A stretch of 64,000 nt of DNA, from assembly GCF_932276165.1 (NCBI RefSeq), contig NC_063984.1, positions 8,935,501 to 8,999,500 of the forward strand, in the 5' to 3' direction. The position numbers were made by a program, and so were the translations under genes. The first letter of the stretch is position 1, and every line of letters starts with the position of its first letter. Shown here in pieces: positions 45,041 through 56,417 of the stretch. This stretch comes from Plutella xylostella. Its lineage: Eukaryota; Arthropoda; Insecta; Lepidoptera; Plutellidae. The notes beneath the pieces were generated by a model, which did not search any database, was not told where the DNA came from, and was given only the letters and a program-made list of their open reading frames with translations.

Positions 45041-46685
45041 AATTATTACTTAATTCATCGCCATAATATTAGTATGAAGAATGCAGATTCATTTGAATAT
45101 CAATCGGTTTATTGGTGACGAACTCGAATAAAGCTCGGGACACGTAATGTACGTAGTTAATGAGGTGAATGAAGTCATTGGTTTAATATAAACTCTCAGT
45201 CCCGGCGTGTTTTCAGATTCAATATGGCTGTAAGCTATCATTATTTGCCTCGTTTACAAATTGATGTTTTTCAAGATGAAATTAATAATGCGATTATGTG
45301 AAAATAATGATCAGTTACGACGAATTTTCATATTTATTCCCGAATGATACAAATGCAAACAATTTCATGGAAAGTTTCTTAAAAACTAGGGTATTGTTGT
45401 ATTGTTATGTGTCGGTAATAATTTTACTGGCGTCATTAAAATGTTAAGTTATACTTTAGTAGTTAATATTTAATTTCGGTTGTGAAAATAGCAATTTCGT
45501 ATTATTATTCCCTTTATTGTATAGAATTCTGTGGTACTTAATATAATTCATGATTGTGAACAAATGGGAATCATACATATCTAATATTTATTCATAACTT
45601 TTGTTACGGTAAATTGCATTTTAATTATATTATCCGAATTAAGTAGTTCTTATAATTCAAAGAACAAGCAGTATTAATAATCCGCAAATCACATAATACT
45701 TACGTTTAAATGAGGACATTTATTCATATTTTTGAATCTGTTATTCCTATGTAATTACGGCCATAACCAGTTTTAAGCTAATTGTTCTAATTATCTTGCC
45801 AGTATAATGCTATGTCTTGCTCAACTGAAATTTACCTGGATCTTAACAAAATAAGTACTAGCGGATCATTTATGTATGTAATGAAGTAGATCACACTTGG
45901 AGGTGATCAGTTTACACCGCGTCGTCATAGCACGCGCATCTCTGTGATTTGCATTCTTGCTCTGTAAATATTATCTCGAATAAATTTGTTATTTCGTATT
46001 TAAAGTTAAACGATGAGCTGTTACTTAAACTTCGATATAGCCGAAATAATTGATTATTATTATTTTAACTTGTAAATATAGTTTTAATTAGTCTTAAGTA
46101 GAGACAACTCGGACCTAATGTTTTAAGACGGAAACACACAACACAGCATGCGAAACAGATTCACCAATGATCAGTTGGGAATTATGGTAGCCTGGTGTGC
46201 CTCTGGCTTTAGCCGCATACATTAGTAGAAATAATGTTGACGCCAACATTTTGGAAGTTTCAAATCGATTTATCTTTGTATATATTGAAAGTTTTACCAT
46301 CGATTGCAGCTGTAGGCAATTTCAGTAAATATGTACATCAATGGTATAAAGCTACGTTGTACTTAAGTAAATTATATTTTAAACGCTAACATTCCTTTTT
46401 GGTAACTTATTCATGCTATCTACCTAGTAGATACGTATTTTCACCCAAGAGGGTCACATAGTATTGGATTCGATAATTACCTTTGTATTTTCTTGCATAA
46501 TTTTGTTGTATTATACTATATCTGATTAAATGACAGAACACGTTGCAATTCTATTTTTTTCGAAATATCGCCAAATTTTTAATTTGTAATTATGAATAGG
46601 AACGTATAGCAAAAATTAGTTTATTTCAATATGTTTAACAATAAAAAATTCACAATATCATGCGTAATGTTAGCGTTTACTAAAA
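45041..46685. other. Non-coding sequence, no gene seen
   Basis: AT-rich, probably 3' UTR of the preceding exon and then intergenic DNA. Nothing recognisable. Confidence 0.45.
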
Positions 46686-46687
46686 TA

Positions 46688-48279
46688 CACTGCCGGGCAA
46701 TGAAATAGTTCCACCTACAAAATGCCGACAAAAACCTTAATATCTCCTAAGATATAGAACCTAGCTTCATGAATTAAAAAGTTTAATGAAATATAGTTTA
46801 TTATGCAAACATTTTTAAATGCAAACTCTTTTTAATAGTGTTATTTTCGAAGCCATGGATAAAAAAAGATAAGAAGCAAAATTTTCGGGTTTGAAAGTTT
46901 AGGAAAACATTTGCTTCGTTTTTAGTTTTGCTTTTTATTTCATTCTTTTTTTTGTCGTTGTGAAATAATTATGAAATTGTGAAGTCTTGCGGCTCTCGTA
47001 CCCGTAAATCATGCCTGTATCACGCGAGGATTGTGCGAAAATCATCACCATGGTGAAAATGGGAACCAGCCAAAGAAATGCGGCCAGAATAATTGGCGTG
47101 ACTCATACTACTGTACGACGAGTGATCTAAAGGTTTAGGGAGACTGGATAAAACCTGAGAAGACCAGGTACTGGCAAGCCAAGGTGAACAACGGTGCGAA
47201 AAGATCGATTCCCTGCGGAAATCATGTTAAGAAATCGACATCAGACGGGAGTAGCCGTTCAACAACAACTTCTAGAAGTTCGAAGGGAGCCAATAAGCGA
47301 GTGGACAGTCAGGAGACGTCTTGCCGAAAGAAGATTAAAGCTTTACAGGCCAGCAAATGGCCCAAAACTGGAACGGCATCATAAAGTTGCCCGATTGCAA
47401 TACGCCCGTAATCATACAGAATGGGGTGAGGACGAATGGGGCAGAGTGATGTTCTCAGATGAGTCATAATTCATGCTGTACCATCGTGATGGGAGGAAAA
47501 GAGTATACCAACCACCAGGAGAACATTTTTCACAAGTATGTTTTGAAGAAAAAGTGGCACACGGCGGAGGCAGCTTTCGCGTGCGGGCGGGTATCTCTGC
47601 AGAGGGTCGAACAGCGTTAGTTCCAATGGAGAACGGGAACCTAACTACTGTGATATACACCAATGAGGTCCTCAATGAACATGCTGGTCCGTTTTTGGCT
47701 AATATGGGCGAGAATGCAATGTTCATGCACGATAATACACGGGCGCACACTGCTCAAGTTGTAAATGAGTATCTTCATGACGTAGGAATCAACAAAATGG
47801 AGTGGCCTGCAAGGAGCCACGGTTTGAATCCCATTGAGCATGCTTGGGACGAGCTTGACAGACCTGTGAGAGACCGAGTTCCACCTCCAATTACACTTCG
47901 TGGCTTGAAAGGTGCGCTCATCAAAGAATGGGAGAACATTCGTCAGCATATGCTGAGGAATCTGGTATTCAGCTTGCCCAATCGCGTAGAAGCTGTATTG
48001 AGAGCACGTGGAGGAAACACCAAGTACTGAGTTATCAAAATACCACGTTTACACCTAATAAACGCATAATTAGAGATTTTGTTTTATTTGTCAAATGCCC
48101 CATTTTTTGAAAAACATTTAATTTAATTTTTTATTACAATATTTAAGTTTTTACATGGGAATATTCTAATGCGCAATTAAATATTCTTCAATATTGCAGA
48201 AGGCGTCATTAAGCTAGCATTTTCCGTTTAGGATTAATTTGGTGTTATATCAGTGGAACTATTTCATTGCCCGGCAGTG
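46688..48279 (+). mobile_element. Tc1-like transposon, 1592 bp, complete but inactive
   Basis: Perfect 27-bp TIRs (46688-46714 and 48253-48279, starting CACTGCCGGGCAATGAAATA) are flanked by TA on both sides (46686-46687, 48280-48281). The interior holds one transposase frame broken only by stop codons. Length, TA target and DD34E catalytic spacing are all normal for Tc1. Confidence 0.95.
47011..48030 (+). pseudogene. Tc1 transposase (DD34E) pseudogene
   Basis: From ATG 47011 to TGA 48028-48030 a single frame of 339 codons can be followed without any frameshift. Four internal stops inactivate it: TAA 47128, TAA 47149, TGA 47185 and TAA 47467. The N-terminal helix-turn-helix part is visible (SREDCAKIITMVKMG, then RNAARIIGVTHTTVRRVI). 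The catalytic residues are preserved: D in VMFSDES, D in FMHDNTRAHTA and E in LNPIEHAWDEL, with 34 residues between the last two. Usual length for Tc1 transposases. Loss by nonsense substitutions only, with perfect TIRs, suggests a moderately young copy. Confidence 0.93.
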
Positions 48280-48281
48280 TA

Positions 48282-49779
48282 ATAGTAATATCTTGCCATC
48301 TACTTACATATTATATATATACGAGCAATAACAATAGCATTATGTACAGACAATTTTAATTTCCTACTTTTAATACCATAAATACGTACATTAAGTAATT
48401 TAAAAATGGTATCTCTAATCTTACTTGGACATACCTACTACTTAAATATAATTCAAAAATAGTTTAAACTGCTATCAGTACCTATTCTAGAAGTCGGAGG
48501 GTTACGTCTTTAGACAACCATTATTTTACAATTTTGAAACTTAAGTACTTCTTCATGAATTTGTATGATTTTACTACAGAAATTGTGCAAAAAAACTTAT
48601 AGTTAGTGTGTTTACAATTTACAAAAATTGCTAAATCAAAAGGGCCGAAACTTTGTTAAGCTACCCAGATTTCATGATTCCTTTATTAGTATGGAGTATG
48701 TATTTGTCTGTACATAGTGGACCTAGACGTTGGTGGTGTTACCAGTACCTACACAAACAAAGAACATTGTAACTAGCCATAAGAAAAGTTGGAGAACGGA
48801 GAAATTAAAGTTTTGTAAATTATTCACTGTTTTTCTTAAACATATCCAAACATCTACTAATAGAATTTATATTATTAGTTTAAGTAGTTAAATAAATGAT
48901 ATAATACGAACAGTATTAGATGGATATAATTACTTACTACATTATGTAGATTCTTTATTTCACTACCTTCTCATACCACAGACTTTAAAATCTAGCGTAG
49001 GATGCACTCCAGCCCTTACCCAACCTTAGATAAGTTAGACAGATGTCAATATTGTCAATAGAATATCATCAAGGTACAATAATAATAATAATGTCCTCCT
49101 AGCCGAATTTCGACTACGGCGGCCAATCTCAATTGAGATCAGCCATCTACGCATGTAATGTATTAAGTAAATAATTATATTTCAATAGATACGATTCATA
49201 CAATAATTAGATAGAATTACATTATGGGATATCGCTAAAACCCCTAAACTTAAAACGTCTCCATAACGTCACAGGAATCATGTTAACTGAAACCAATGAC
49301 GAAGGAATTCGTCATTGACTGAAACGATGTAGAGATTGGCAATCTGATGGACGGACATGCAATATTTCCGTCAGTGCTCTCTTTCGAGAAGTACCTACTT
49401 AAATTTAAATTTTGGTCAGTGCAAAGCAGCACTTTTTATAAAGCTGCACTTGAAATTCCGCCCGAAATGAACAAGAAAAATTAAATAAGTGAATTTTATT
49501 AATTTCATTCAAATTTATGTGAGACCGAGAGTCCGGTGTATTGTTTCAGACAAAAAATACAATCGTTTTGTCAGATTAAAAAGCAAGAAAACAGCTGCCC
49601 GATGCTTATTAAAATTGCAAATTTGACGATTATGTAAACAAGCCTTTATAAAAGTATTTTTGGCGGATGATGAAATAAGTAAACGGGATGATTAATTAAG
49701 TATTCAAAAATATTTTGTCCCGGCCTCTTCACTTTGTAAACCAAATTTAAGAAAACGACGCTATTTTTAAGAAGAGACT
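48282..49779. other. Non-coding sequence, no gene seen
   Basis: AT-rich intergenic DNA with a short AAT run near 49078-49091. No recognisable feature. Confidence 0.45.
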
Positions 49780-50101
49780 CTATATTACCTTTGTTCCCAG
49801 CCAGTCACACCTCAACCAGTCACACTGTTACTCGTTGGGAATTTTATGTTCAAAATTCCCATCAGTCCACACTCTGTTACTCGTTGAAACACCCTTTTCC
49901 TTCATTCCCAACGTGTCACATACAACTGTAACACTGTAACTAGTTGGGACTATGAAAATAAAAATTCCCAACAAGTCACAGTAACTTGTTGGGATTTTCA
50001 ATGAAGAATTTTCCACCATAGACCAAACAGATTATAGAATAGAATACACTTTATTTGTACACCCCAAAAGAATAATAAAATATACTAGTTGTAACTTAAT
50101 T

Positions 50102-50190
50102 TGGATGCGGAAAGCTAAATATCACATCCAGTGGCGTGCTTTGGGAGAGGCCTACGTCCAGCAGTGGACTGCTATAGGCTAAAGATGATG
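50102..50190 (+). mobile_element. RTE-clade retroposon 3' fragment, second copy
   Basis: Codes in one frame for the same RTE C-terminus as 5070-5163 (WMRKAKYHIQ, then WRALGEAYVQQWTAIG and a TAA stop) followed by a short GATGATG tail. The flanking target duplication is AACTTAATT (50093-50101) and AACCTAATT (50191-50199), one mismatch. It begins with the same TGGATGCGGAAAGCTAAA as the first copy. It is nested in the 49788-51387 element. Confidence 0.85.
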
Positions 50191-50750
50191 AACCTAATTA
50201 GGGTACAAAAGGCGGTCCTATCACTAAAAGCGATCTCTGCCAGACAACCTTTGGATGGAGAAAATAAATAAATATGTACGTAAGTACTAGATCGGTGTTG
50301 GTCCCCATAATTTTCGCCATTATTTTGAGATCATCTGCATCTTCCGTCTATGTCCGAGGCGCGCCTGCGGTGTAAGCACCAGATCATCATTTAATCTGAA
50401 TACTGAGTAGTTACTTCGGAAGTACCTAATTATTTCTTCATGGTGAAGCAGAGCAGATATGAGTCGATAAGTAAATATCAAACTGCCATAAAGTCACCTC
50501 CACGCAAAATTTGGGAAATGAAAGTTTTCATTTTCTCTATTATTTTGTGGCTACTGCTGTACTACCCACCCAGTATCTATCTATCATTCATAGAAAAAAA
50601 ATGATTGGATTTTACAATTCGGTTTTGATTTTATAATTTTATTGTTAACTAGTTTAATAAAACTTATTTGATTGTTCGGAATAATTATTTCTATTTTCAT
50701 ACTTTTTCAAGAAACGATAATAAAAAAAATCGTAATATTAAATACTTATA

Positions 50751-51118
50751 CAGTCTGTTGTTTTTCGGACCCGACAAACTTTAAGGGTTTCTACGAGTAA
50801 TATCATCGAGAAAAAACCCCCATATGTGGGGCTCTAAGTAACTTAAATTACATTTTCTTCTTCGTTTAGAAAATCATGTCGAGATTTAAACGCCTTACGG
50901 ACATGAAATAAAATGCTATTATCCGCAAAAAGTCATCTCTATTCATTTAAAATATTCACAACTGCTTAAAAGTTACATAAAAAAAGTTCAAAGCAACTTT
51001 AAAATGGCCGCCATTTCTAGAATATTGAGATTTGACCCCACATATGGGGGTTTTTCTCGATGAAATTACTCGTAGAATCCACCCTTAAAGTTTGTCGGGT
51101 CCGAAAAATAACACACTG
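50751..51118. mobile_element. MITE with about 82-bp inverted arms, nested
   Basis: Arms 50751-50831 and 51036-51118 begin CAGTCTGTTGTTTTTCGG and, in reverse complement, CAGTGTGTTATTTTTCGG. They share GACCCGACAAACTTTAAG and AAAACCCCCATATGTGGGG. TATA occurs on both sides (50747-50750, 51119-51122) as a likely 4-bp target duplication. No coding capacity. The superfamily is not assigned. Confidence 0.85.
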
Positions 51119-51395
51119 TATAAGTCACAGTACCTATCACTGGTTAGGCATCATCATCATTCATCATCACTGAACAAATCTTAACGAGTAACGGGAGAAC
51201 AGTTGGGAATTTTCTAGTTTATGTTCCCATCCAGTTACAGCGGCTGGTTTGGAATTCAGAAATAAATCATTCCCAACGAGTAACACTCCCATCGAGTAAC
51301 ACTGTGACTAGATGGCACACTTTTCATGAAGAATTCCCAACTGTATACAGTGTGACAGGTTTGATGTGTGACTCGATGGGAACAAAGGCTATATT

Positions 51396-51998
51396 ACCTA
51401 CTAACTTACATTTAATATGTTTATGGTTTTTGGGGTAGGTATTAGGTAAGTAAAACTTTAATAATTATAATCATTTATTCAATGCAGGCTTTAGACCCTA
51501 ACACCCAAGGCATTTAGCCTCTAGAGTCCCTAGACCCTAATACCCAATCGATCGATCACACGCTAATCCTCTTCCTAGAAGATTGAGCAGCTATACTATA
51601 CCAACTCTACCCTGACCGTGAGTTTGTGACTGCACTAACAACTTAATACCTTCTTGTGTACTTAAAATCTCACAATAAATTTGATACGGCACAAATATTT
51701 GTAAATGCACAAAATAACGCGACGTATTTCCATGCAAATGCGTGCGGACATAAGGCTCAGTGCTCACTGGGGCACGGTTGGACGCGCTTGACGCACGCCT
51801 GGACGACGGCGGCGGCGGCCAATGGATTACCTTTTGTTCTGCCATCAGTTGATCACCGCAGTACCGAGGATTCCAGATTATGTATTGGTAGGAATGATGC
51901 AGCTTGCGTATTGACGATTGATTGTTCATATTATTTAAAATGGCATTTGCATTAAATTCTACTATTTTATAAGTACCTATATGCTTACTTATTACAAG
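51396..51998. other. Non-coding sequence, no gene seen
   Basis: Overlapping frames on both strands at 51591-51955 look random. No domain or splice structure is recognised. Confidence 0.4.
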
Positions 51999-52275
51999 GT
52001 GTGGTGGCGTAATGGATAAGAGCTTCTCTCAATCGAGAGGCCGAAAGTTCAAATCAACACTAAGGGCCAGCTGAAAACAAGCGCTGTGGCCTCTCTGGCC
52101 ACAGCACACGCTGAGCTGGTGCCTTTTTGACGCTCTGGACAGCAACCTTGTTTGTTTATATTGTATTATTTTCTGTTTTTTCATATATATTTTTTGTAGT
52201 ATTCTTTTTTTCTTTTTGTTTCTGTTTTTATTGTTCAGTGTGTCAAATAAATGTTTCTTTCTTTCTTTCTTTCTT
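51999..52275 (+). mobile_element. tRNA-derived SINE
   Basis: The 5' end resembles a tRNA: an A-box-like TGGCGTAATGG near 52005 and a B-box-like AGTTCAAATCA at 52046-52056 with normal spacing for an internal RNA polymerase III promoter. A tRNA-unrelated body follows, containing the inverted pair GCTGTGGCC/GGCCACAGC, then a TTTC-repeat tail (about 52253-52275). No clear target duplication was found. It is not an intact tRNA gene: the arms do not pair consistently beyond the B box. Confidence 0.75.
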
Positions 52276-52382
52276 AAATCAGTAGAAATAAATCACCTAC
52301 ACATCTAGATGTGCATTGTACTCTTTCCAAAAAAGGCGCTACAGGCCCGACCTGTCACATATTAATTCCTTTTTTTTTGTAT

Positions 52383-52717
52383 TTCGATATCTCTTAAGGT
52401 TTTCGAGATAAACGAGAAAAAAATATCGTCAACACTTTTTGAACTTATCCTCTCTGTAGTGTCGATTCGGACTTGACCGTTTTTTCATGGGTCACACGTG
52501 TAGAGAATCCCTTGTTGCGGGGGTGTATCCTCGTAGGGGGTACCAAATTTTCATTAGTTTTTCGATATCTCTTACGTACCTCGATCGTTCGATACCTCGT
52601 GTATCTCGAAAACCGTAATAATGTCAAATCATTTGAATCAAAAAGAGACAAAAGAAAATCAAAATCTTTCAAACTTATCCTTTTTGTAGTGTCGATTCCG
52701 AATTGACCATTTTTTGA
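52383..52717. repeat. Imperfect direct duplication
   Basis: TTCGATATCTCTTA occurs at 52383 and 52561, and AACTTATCC followed by TGTAGTGTCGATTC occurs at 52442 and 52672, in the same order. The second unit is about 50 bases longer between these landmarks. No coding function is recognised. Confidence 0.7.
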
Positions 52718-52763
52718 GTGAAACATTTGCATGTGCTTGGTTTTAAAATTTAGACCATATACA

Positions 52764-52908
52764 ACAGGGTAAGTATACTAAGCTGAAACCTACATGCGCA
52801 GCATGGTATATCTAAGCCAGAAAATGAAATCAGAGAGATCGATTTTCGAACTTACCATGCTGCACTTGTAGGTTTCGGCTTAGTATACCCTTTTGTGTAA
52901 CACCCTGT
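52764..52908. mobile_element. Foldback MITE with ACAGGGT ends, 145 bp
   Basis: It begins ACAGGGTAAGTATACTAAGC and, in reverse complement from the right, ACAGGGTGTTACACAAAAGG, then GTATACTAAGCCGAAACC. The left end lacks about 13 bases present on the right. Both arms reach CAGCATGGTA. Non-autonomous. Confidence 0.75.
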
Positions 52909-54393
52909 AGATGTACCTACTTATTAATATTATTATTAAATCAAAAAAAGTAGATATGCAAAACAAAACAAAGTTTGACCGTGTTTCAATCTAAAATCAT
53001 TATGAAAACATAGAATCCAGTCCCATAGGTTTTATTTTTTGCCGAAACTGTGAGCAATTACGCAGCCCGTCTCCTTCCTGCGGCCGTGGACGCACCATCA
53101 AATATGTAGTGCGACCGAAACGTCAAAATTGGGGAAAAACTCGACAAGTGTGAATGCGCCTTTAGACTTGTGGTTTCGGTAGTTTTAGAACAAGATTTTG
53201 GGGCCATGGTGACTTTAACATTTTTTTCTAAGAGAAGAGTGGAATCGTCATCATCATCAGCCATCAATCGCTGCTGGCATGTCCCCAATTCTTCTTTCAC
53301 ATTGTTACATAGTGTCACTACCGGCTTGGCTTAACTGGCTACCAGTCTAAGGTTTTCTTCCTAGAAGCTATTTATACTCGCTCTACTTAACAAAAAAATA
53401 CTAACTGTACACAGTAAATTATCCTAACTATTACAAACGGCCTACCAGATAAATACCTACTGTAGTTACAATCTGAAAACTCTTCATAACCTTTCTAAAA
53501 TTTCAAAGTGAACTTAACCATCCGTAATATCTTCAATCCTGAAAAAAGCAGTCTTTAATCCGATACAGCTCTGGCTCTGCTCTACCCCCTGAAAGAGTTG
53601 CGAAAAACGAGGTCCGATGACGGACAGACGAAGCTATGAATGAATGATGGCGGTGGAACGGCGCCTAATCAATAGCGGGCTGCAGCCTCCAATATTCATG
53701 TTTGTAATGGCCGAAACCGTTCGGCTAACGGTCCTGTTCGATTTTCAAAAATACTGAATGGCCACGTCGGAACTGACGGCTGAATGGCCAGGACCAATTT
53801 AGGTGTGAATGCTTCCTGTACGGTGTTGCTTAGATGCTTTTAATAAGAGGTTCATCTGCGTAAACTTTTGCGCATTATTTTTATTTCGAAAGTATAAGTA
53901 GGTACCTTGAAAGAAAGAAAAAAACTTAATTTGACGCGGGCAGCAATAATTCATAGCAAGTTTTAAGTATAAGCACTTATTCTTGCATCCCAGTGTATAC
54001 TCAGTAAAACATCTCAACCGCAGTTCTAAACAAGACACATGCATTTTCAGCAGTCTTGATAGCGTAACGGACAATCATGCAGCCCCGGGCTAGTCGTTAT
54101 GTCGTTAGCCGTTACGTCGTTAGTCGTTGTAGATCGCTAAGGGTCACTCGGGCCCTGTCCAGTGTACTGGGAAGAAAAACATGCTAGAGGACATTTTATA
54201 ATGGGGTATAGATAACTGGCAACAATATGGACATAGAGGTATGTCGTATGCAGAAATGACAAGAATTTGGAGATTTAGGCACTTACTTCAATTTCTTCTT
54301 CTAAATTGATAGAGCAAACAAAAATCCTCTGAACCTACCTATCTATAAAGTAAAAAAACTTTATCAAAAGTAACAACCCTATACGAAATAGGT
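52909..54393. other. Non-coding sequence, no gene seen
   Basis: Mixed AT- and moderately GC-rich DNA. A CGTTA-based short repeat is at 54095-54130. No supported coding region. Confidence 0.4.
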
Positions 54394-54397
54394 ACCT

Positions 54398-56413
54398 GGG
54401 CAGTTCTTCTTTTTAACCTACATAACTTAGTCTCCATCAGTTGTGAAGAAAAAATCATGAGTTTTACAAATATTTATTTATTTATTTATATTTCAGCGTG
54501 CATTGTACAAAAAACACAACGGCTGTGCACGTTTACAAAAATATAAATTTATATTTTTGTATTTAAAATTACGTTACAGAGTGGTAAATCCGCGTGACAG
54601 AGGAGTATTTCATACGAATCTTGGCTGTCTCCCGCCACTTCATCCTGCGCATATTCGATAATGTTGCAAAAAATATATATGACAACATAAAATATAAAAA
54701 TTTATTTAAACTCCAGAAGATATTACCTATTTAGTAAAACAAAATATATATTTTTAAATGATTTCTGAAATATTCAAAAAAATTGTTGAAAATTTCTCTC
54801 TTACTACCTAATGTTTTAGTAGTAACATTCTGTCACGTAGGTTGCCATTTAAAATATTTGTTTGAGCCACTCGTCCTTATTGCCATCGATCTGAGTTTAA
54901 GGTCTCCTTTTCCCCTTGGTAAGATTTCCCCTTTGAGATCCAGACACCGCGTATCGGCCACCCGCAAAGTGTGACAGGAGGTGCGTGTGTTTATTCGGCG
55001 ACAGCTTCGTCACGTAGGTAATTGTTAAAATAAAATACAATGAAATTATTATTTTGTTATTTACTCATTGGTAATAACAATTACTTTGAAATCAACATGT
55101 GAATATTACATTTTATGTTACTGTTTAAATGCTAATCGACTTTGCATCACATTTTACCCCTCTGTCACACGACAAATCTGTCACATTCTTACCAAACACT
55201 CCAACCTGAGAATATTCATCAAAGAAAAATTGAAGAGAAACTACACGTTTTGGTTAAAGTACGAAGCGAAAGGAACGTCCAATACACTTGCGCTTCATTA
55301 ATAAAAAGTTTCGTTAGTGAAAAAGCTTATTTCGTGCTATTGTTCTCAAGAACAGACGATGAATGTGGTAGACTGTTTAATATGGTGGAGAATGATTTAT
55401 CGGATGTTTGATGATAACATTAAAGTCCTTCCAGCTTCTAAGGTAATTAAAAAAGGAAAGAGTATTTTTTTCAAATTCTAAGAGCCACTGCTGTATTTTC
55501 GAAATATGGCTGATTAAAACTTTAACAAATTACGTAATTTTCATTATGTTACTTAAATTTTAGTTTGCCGAAAATATTAATTGTGCAGATAAACATTATT
55601 TTATGTAGTTGGAACAAATTTGTCCTTTAAGTTCCTGAAATACGGATATTTCACTCTCCAGAGGTTCTCAAGTGTGATTTCATTAGTTATACTAATAATA
55701 AAGATATCTCCAGTAAATTTTATGACTAACTTGAAATAATAATGATTTATATGTAAGTTACTAAATTATTATTTTTAAATAAAACTGTTTTATTCCAAAA
55801 CGCTGCCGCATATTTAATAGAATAACAACTATGTCACATCGTTTACCACTCTGTAACGATTGGTGTCTCCTGGTAGTTAACTTATTTTTGGTCGTTTATA
55901 TGTTATGTTATAAATAGTGCAACTTTGGAAAAATCATATTAAATTTAGTCATTGATGTTAACGTCTATGCTGTTAATTTTTTACTGTAATTAGTAGCGAA
56001 AAAATATTTATAGCAAAAACAAGCTTCATTTTAGCTGAAATTGTGACAGAGTGGTAATAACTACTTAATAAATATTTTGTTATAACTAAAAATCCATTCT
56101 TTCATATGTTTTCTAAAATGGTATTTTGTTTATTAACGTATCAAAAAAGTTTCATTTTAATCGACGAAGACTATTTCGTTAAAATAAAATAAAAGATTCT
56201 GTGACGAAGGTGTAATTTTCTTTGCCTTATCCACGTATTATGTTCTAAAAATCTTGAAAAAATACTTAAACTTCGCGGCCAACCACCTTTTTCGATAGAA
56301 TAGAAATGTAGCAATCATAAAAATTATAAGAGTTCACCAAAAAGCTAAAGTTATTTTTTTCAAATTCGGGATTATTTTTTATCCATTATGTAGGTTAAAA
56401 AGAAGAACTGCCC
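54398..56413. mobile_element. Unclassified 2.0-kb element with perfect 28-bp TIRs
   Basis: The left end GGGCAGTTCTTCTTTTTAAC and the next eight bases are exactly inverted at the right end (to 56413). ACCT lies on both sides (54394-54397, 56414-56417), consistent with a 4-bp target duplication. Inside, GTTACAGAGTGGTAAA (54573-54588) is exactly inverted at 55842-55857, with related copies at 55154-55168 and 56043-56057. The longest frames (55068-55301 and 55142-55411, +) are short and match no transposase I know. It is probably a deletion derivative or a new non-autonomous family. Confidence 0.8.
55142..55411 (+). other. 89-codon frame inside the 2.0-kb TIR element, unidentified
   Basis: The frame ends with a polar, protein-like stretch (SRTDDECGRLFNMVENDLSD) before its stop and overlaps a 77-codon frame shifted by one register (55068-55301). 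It could be a remnant of the element's own protein. No motif is recognised, and the AT-rich composition makes chance frames common. Confidence 0.2.
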
Positions 56414-56417
56414 ACCT

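Larger units (their letters stand above)
49788..51387. mobile_element. Unclassified 1.6-kb DNA element with 8-bp target duplication
   Basis: Ends are CCTTTGTTCCC on the left and its exact inverse GGGAACAAAGG on the right, flanked by an exact 8-bp duplication CTATATTA (49780-49787, 51388-51395). Both 200-bp ends are filled with variants of a GTTACTCGTTGGGAA motif in both orientations (for example at 49827-49842, 49980-49993, 51271-51284). The motif array resembles the subterminal binding sites of hAT-type elements, though the terminus is atypical. No transposase was found. Two other mobile elements are nested inside. Confidence 0.8.

Noticed and set aside
52005..52075. Possible functional tRNA gene
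   Set aside because: A and B boxes are present, but the acceptor stem and T-arm do not pair properly and the sequence continues into a SINE body with a TTTC tail.
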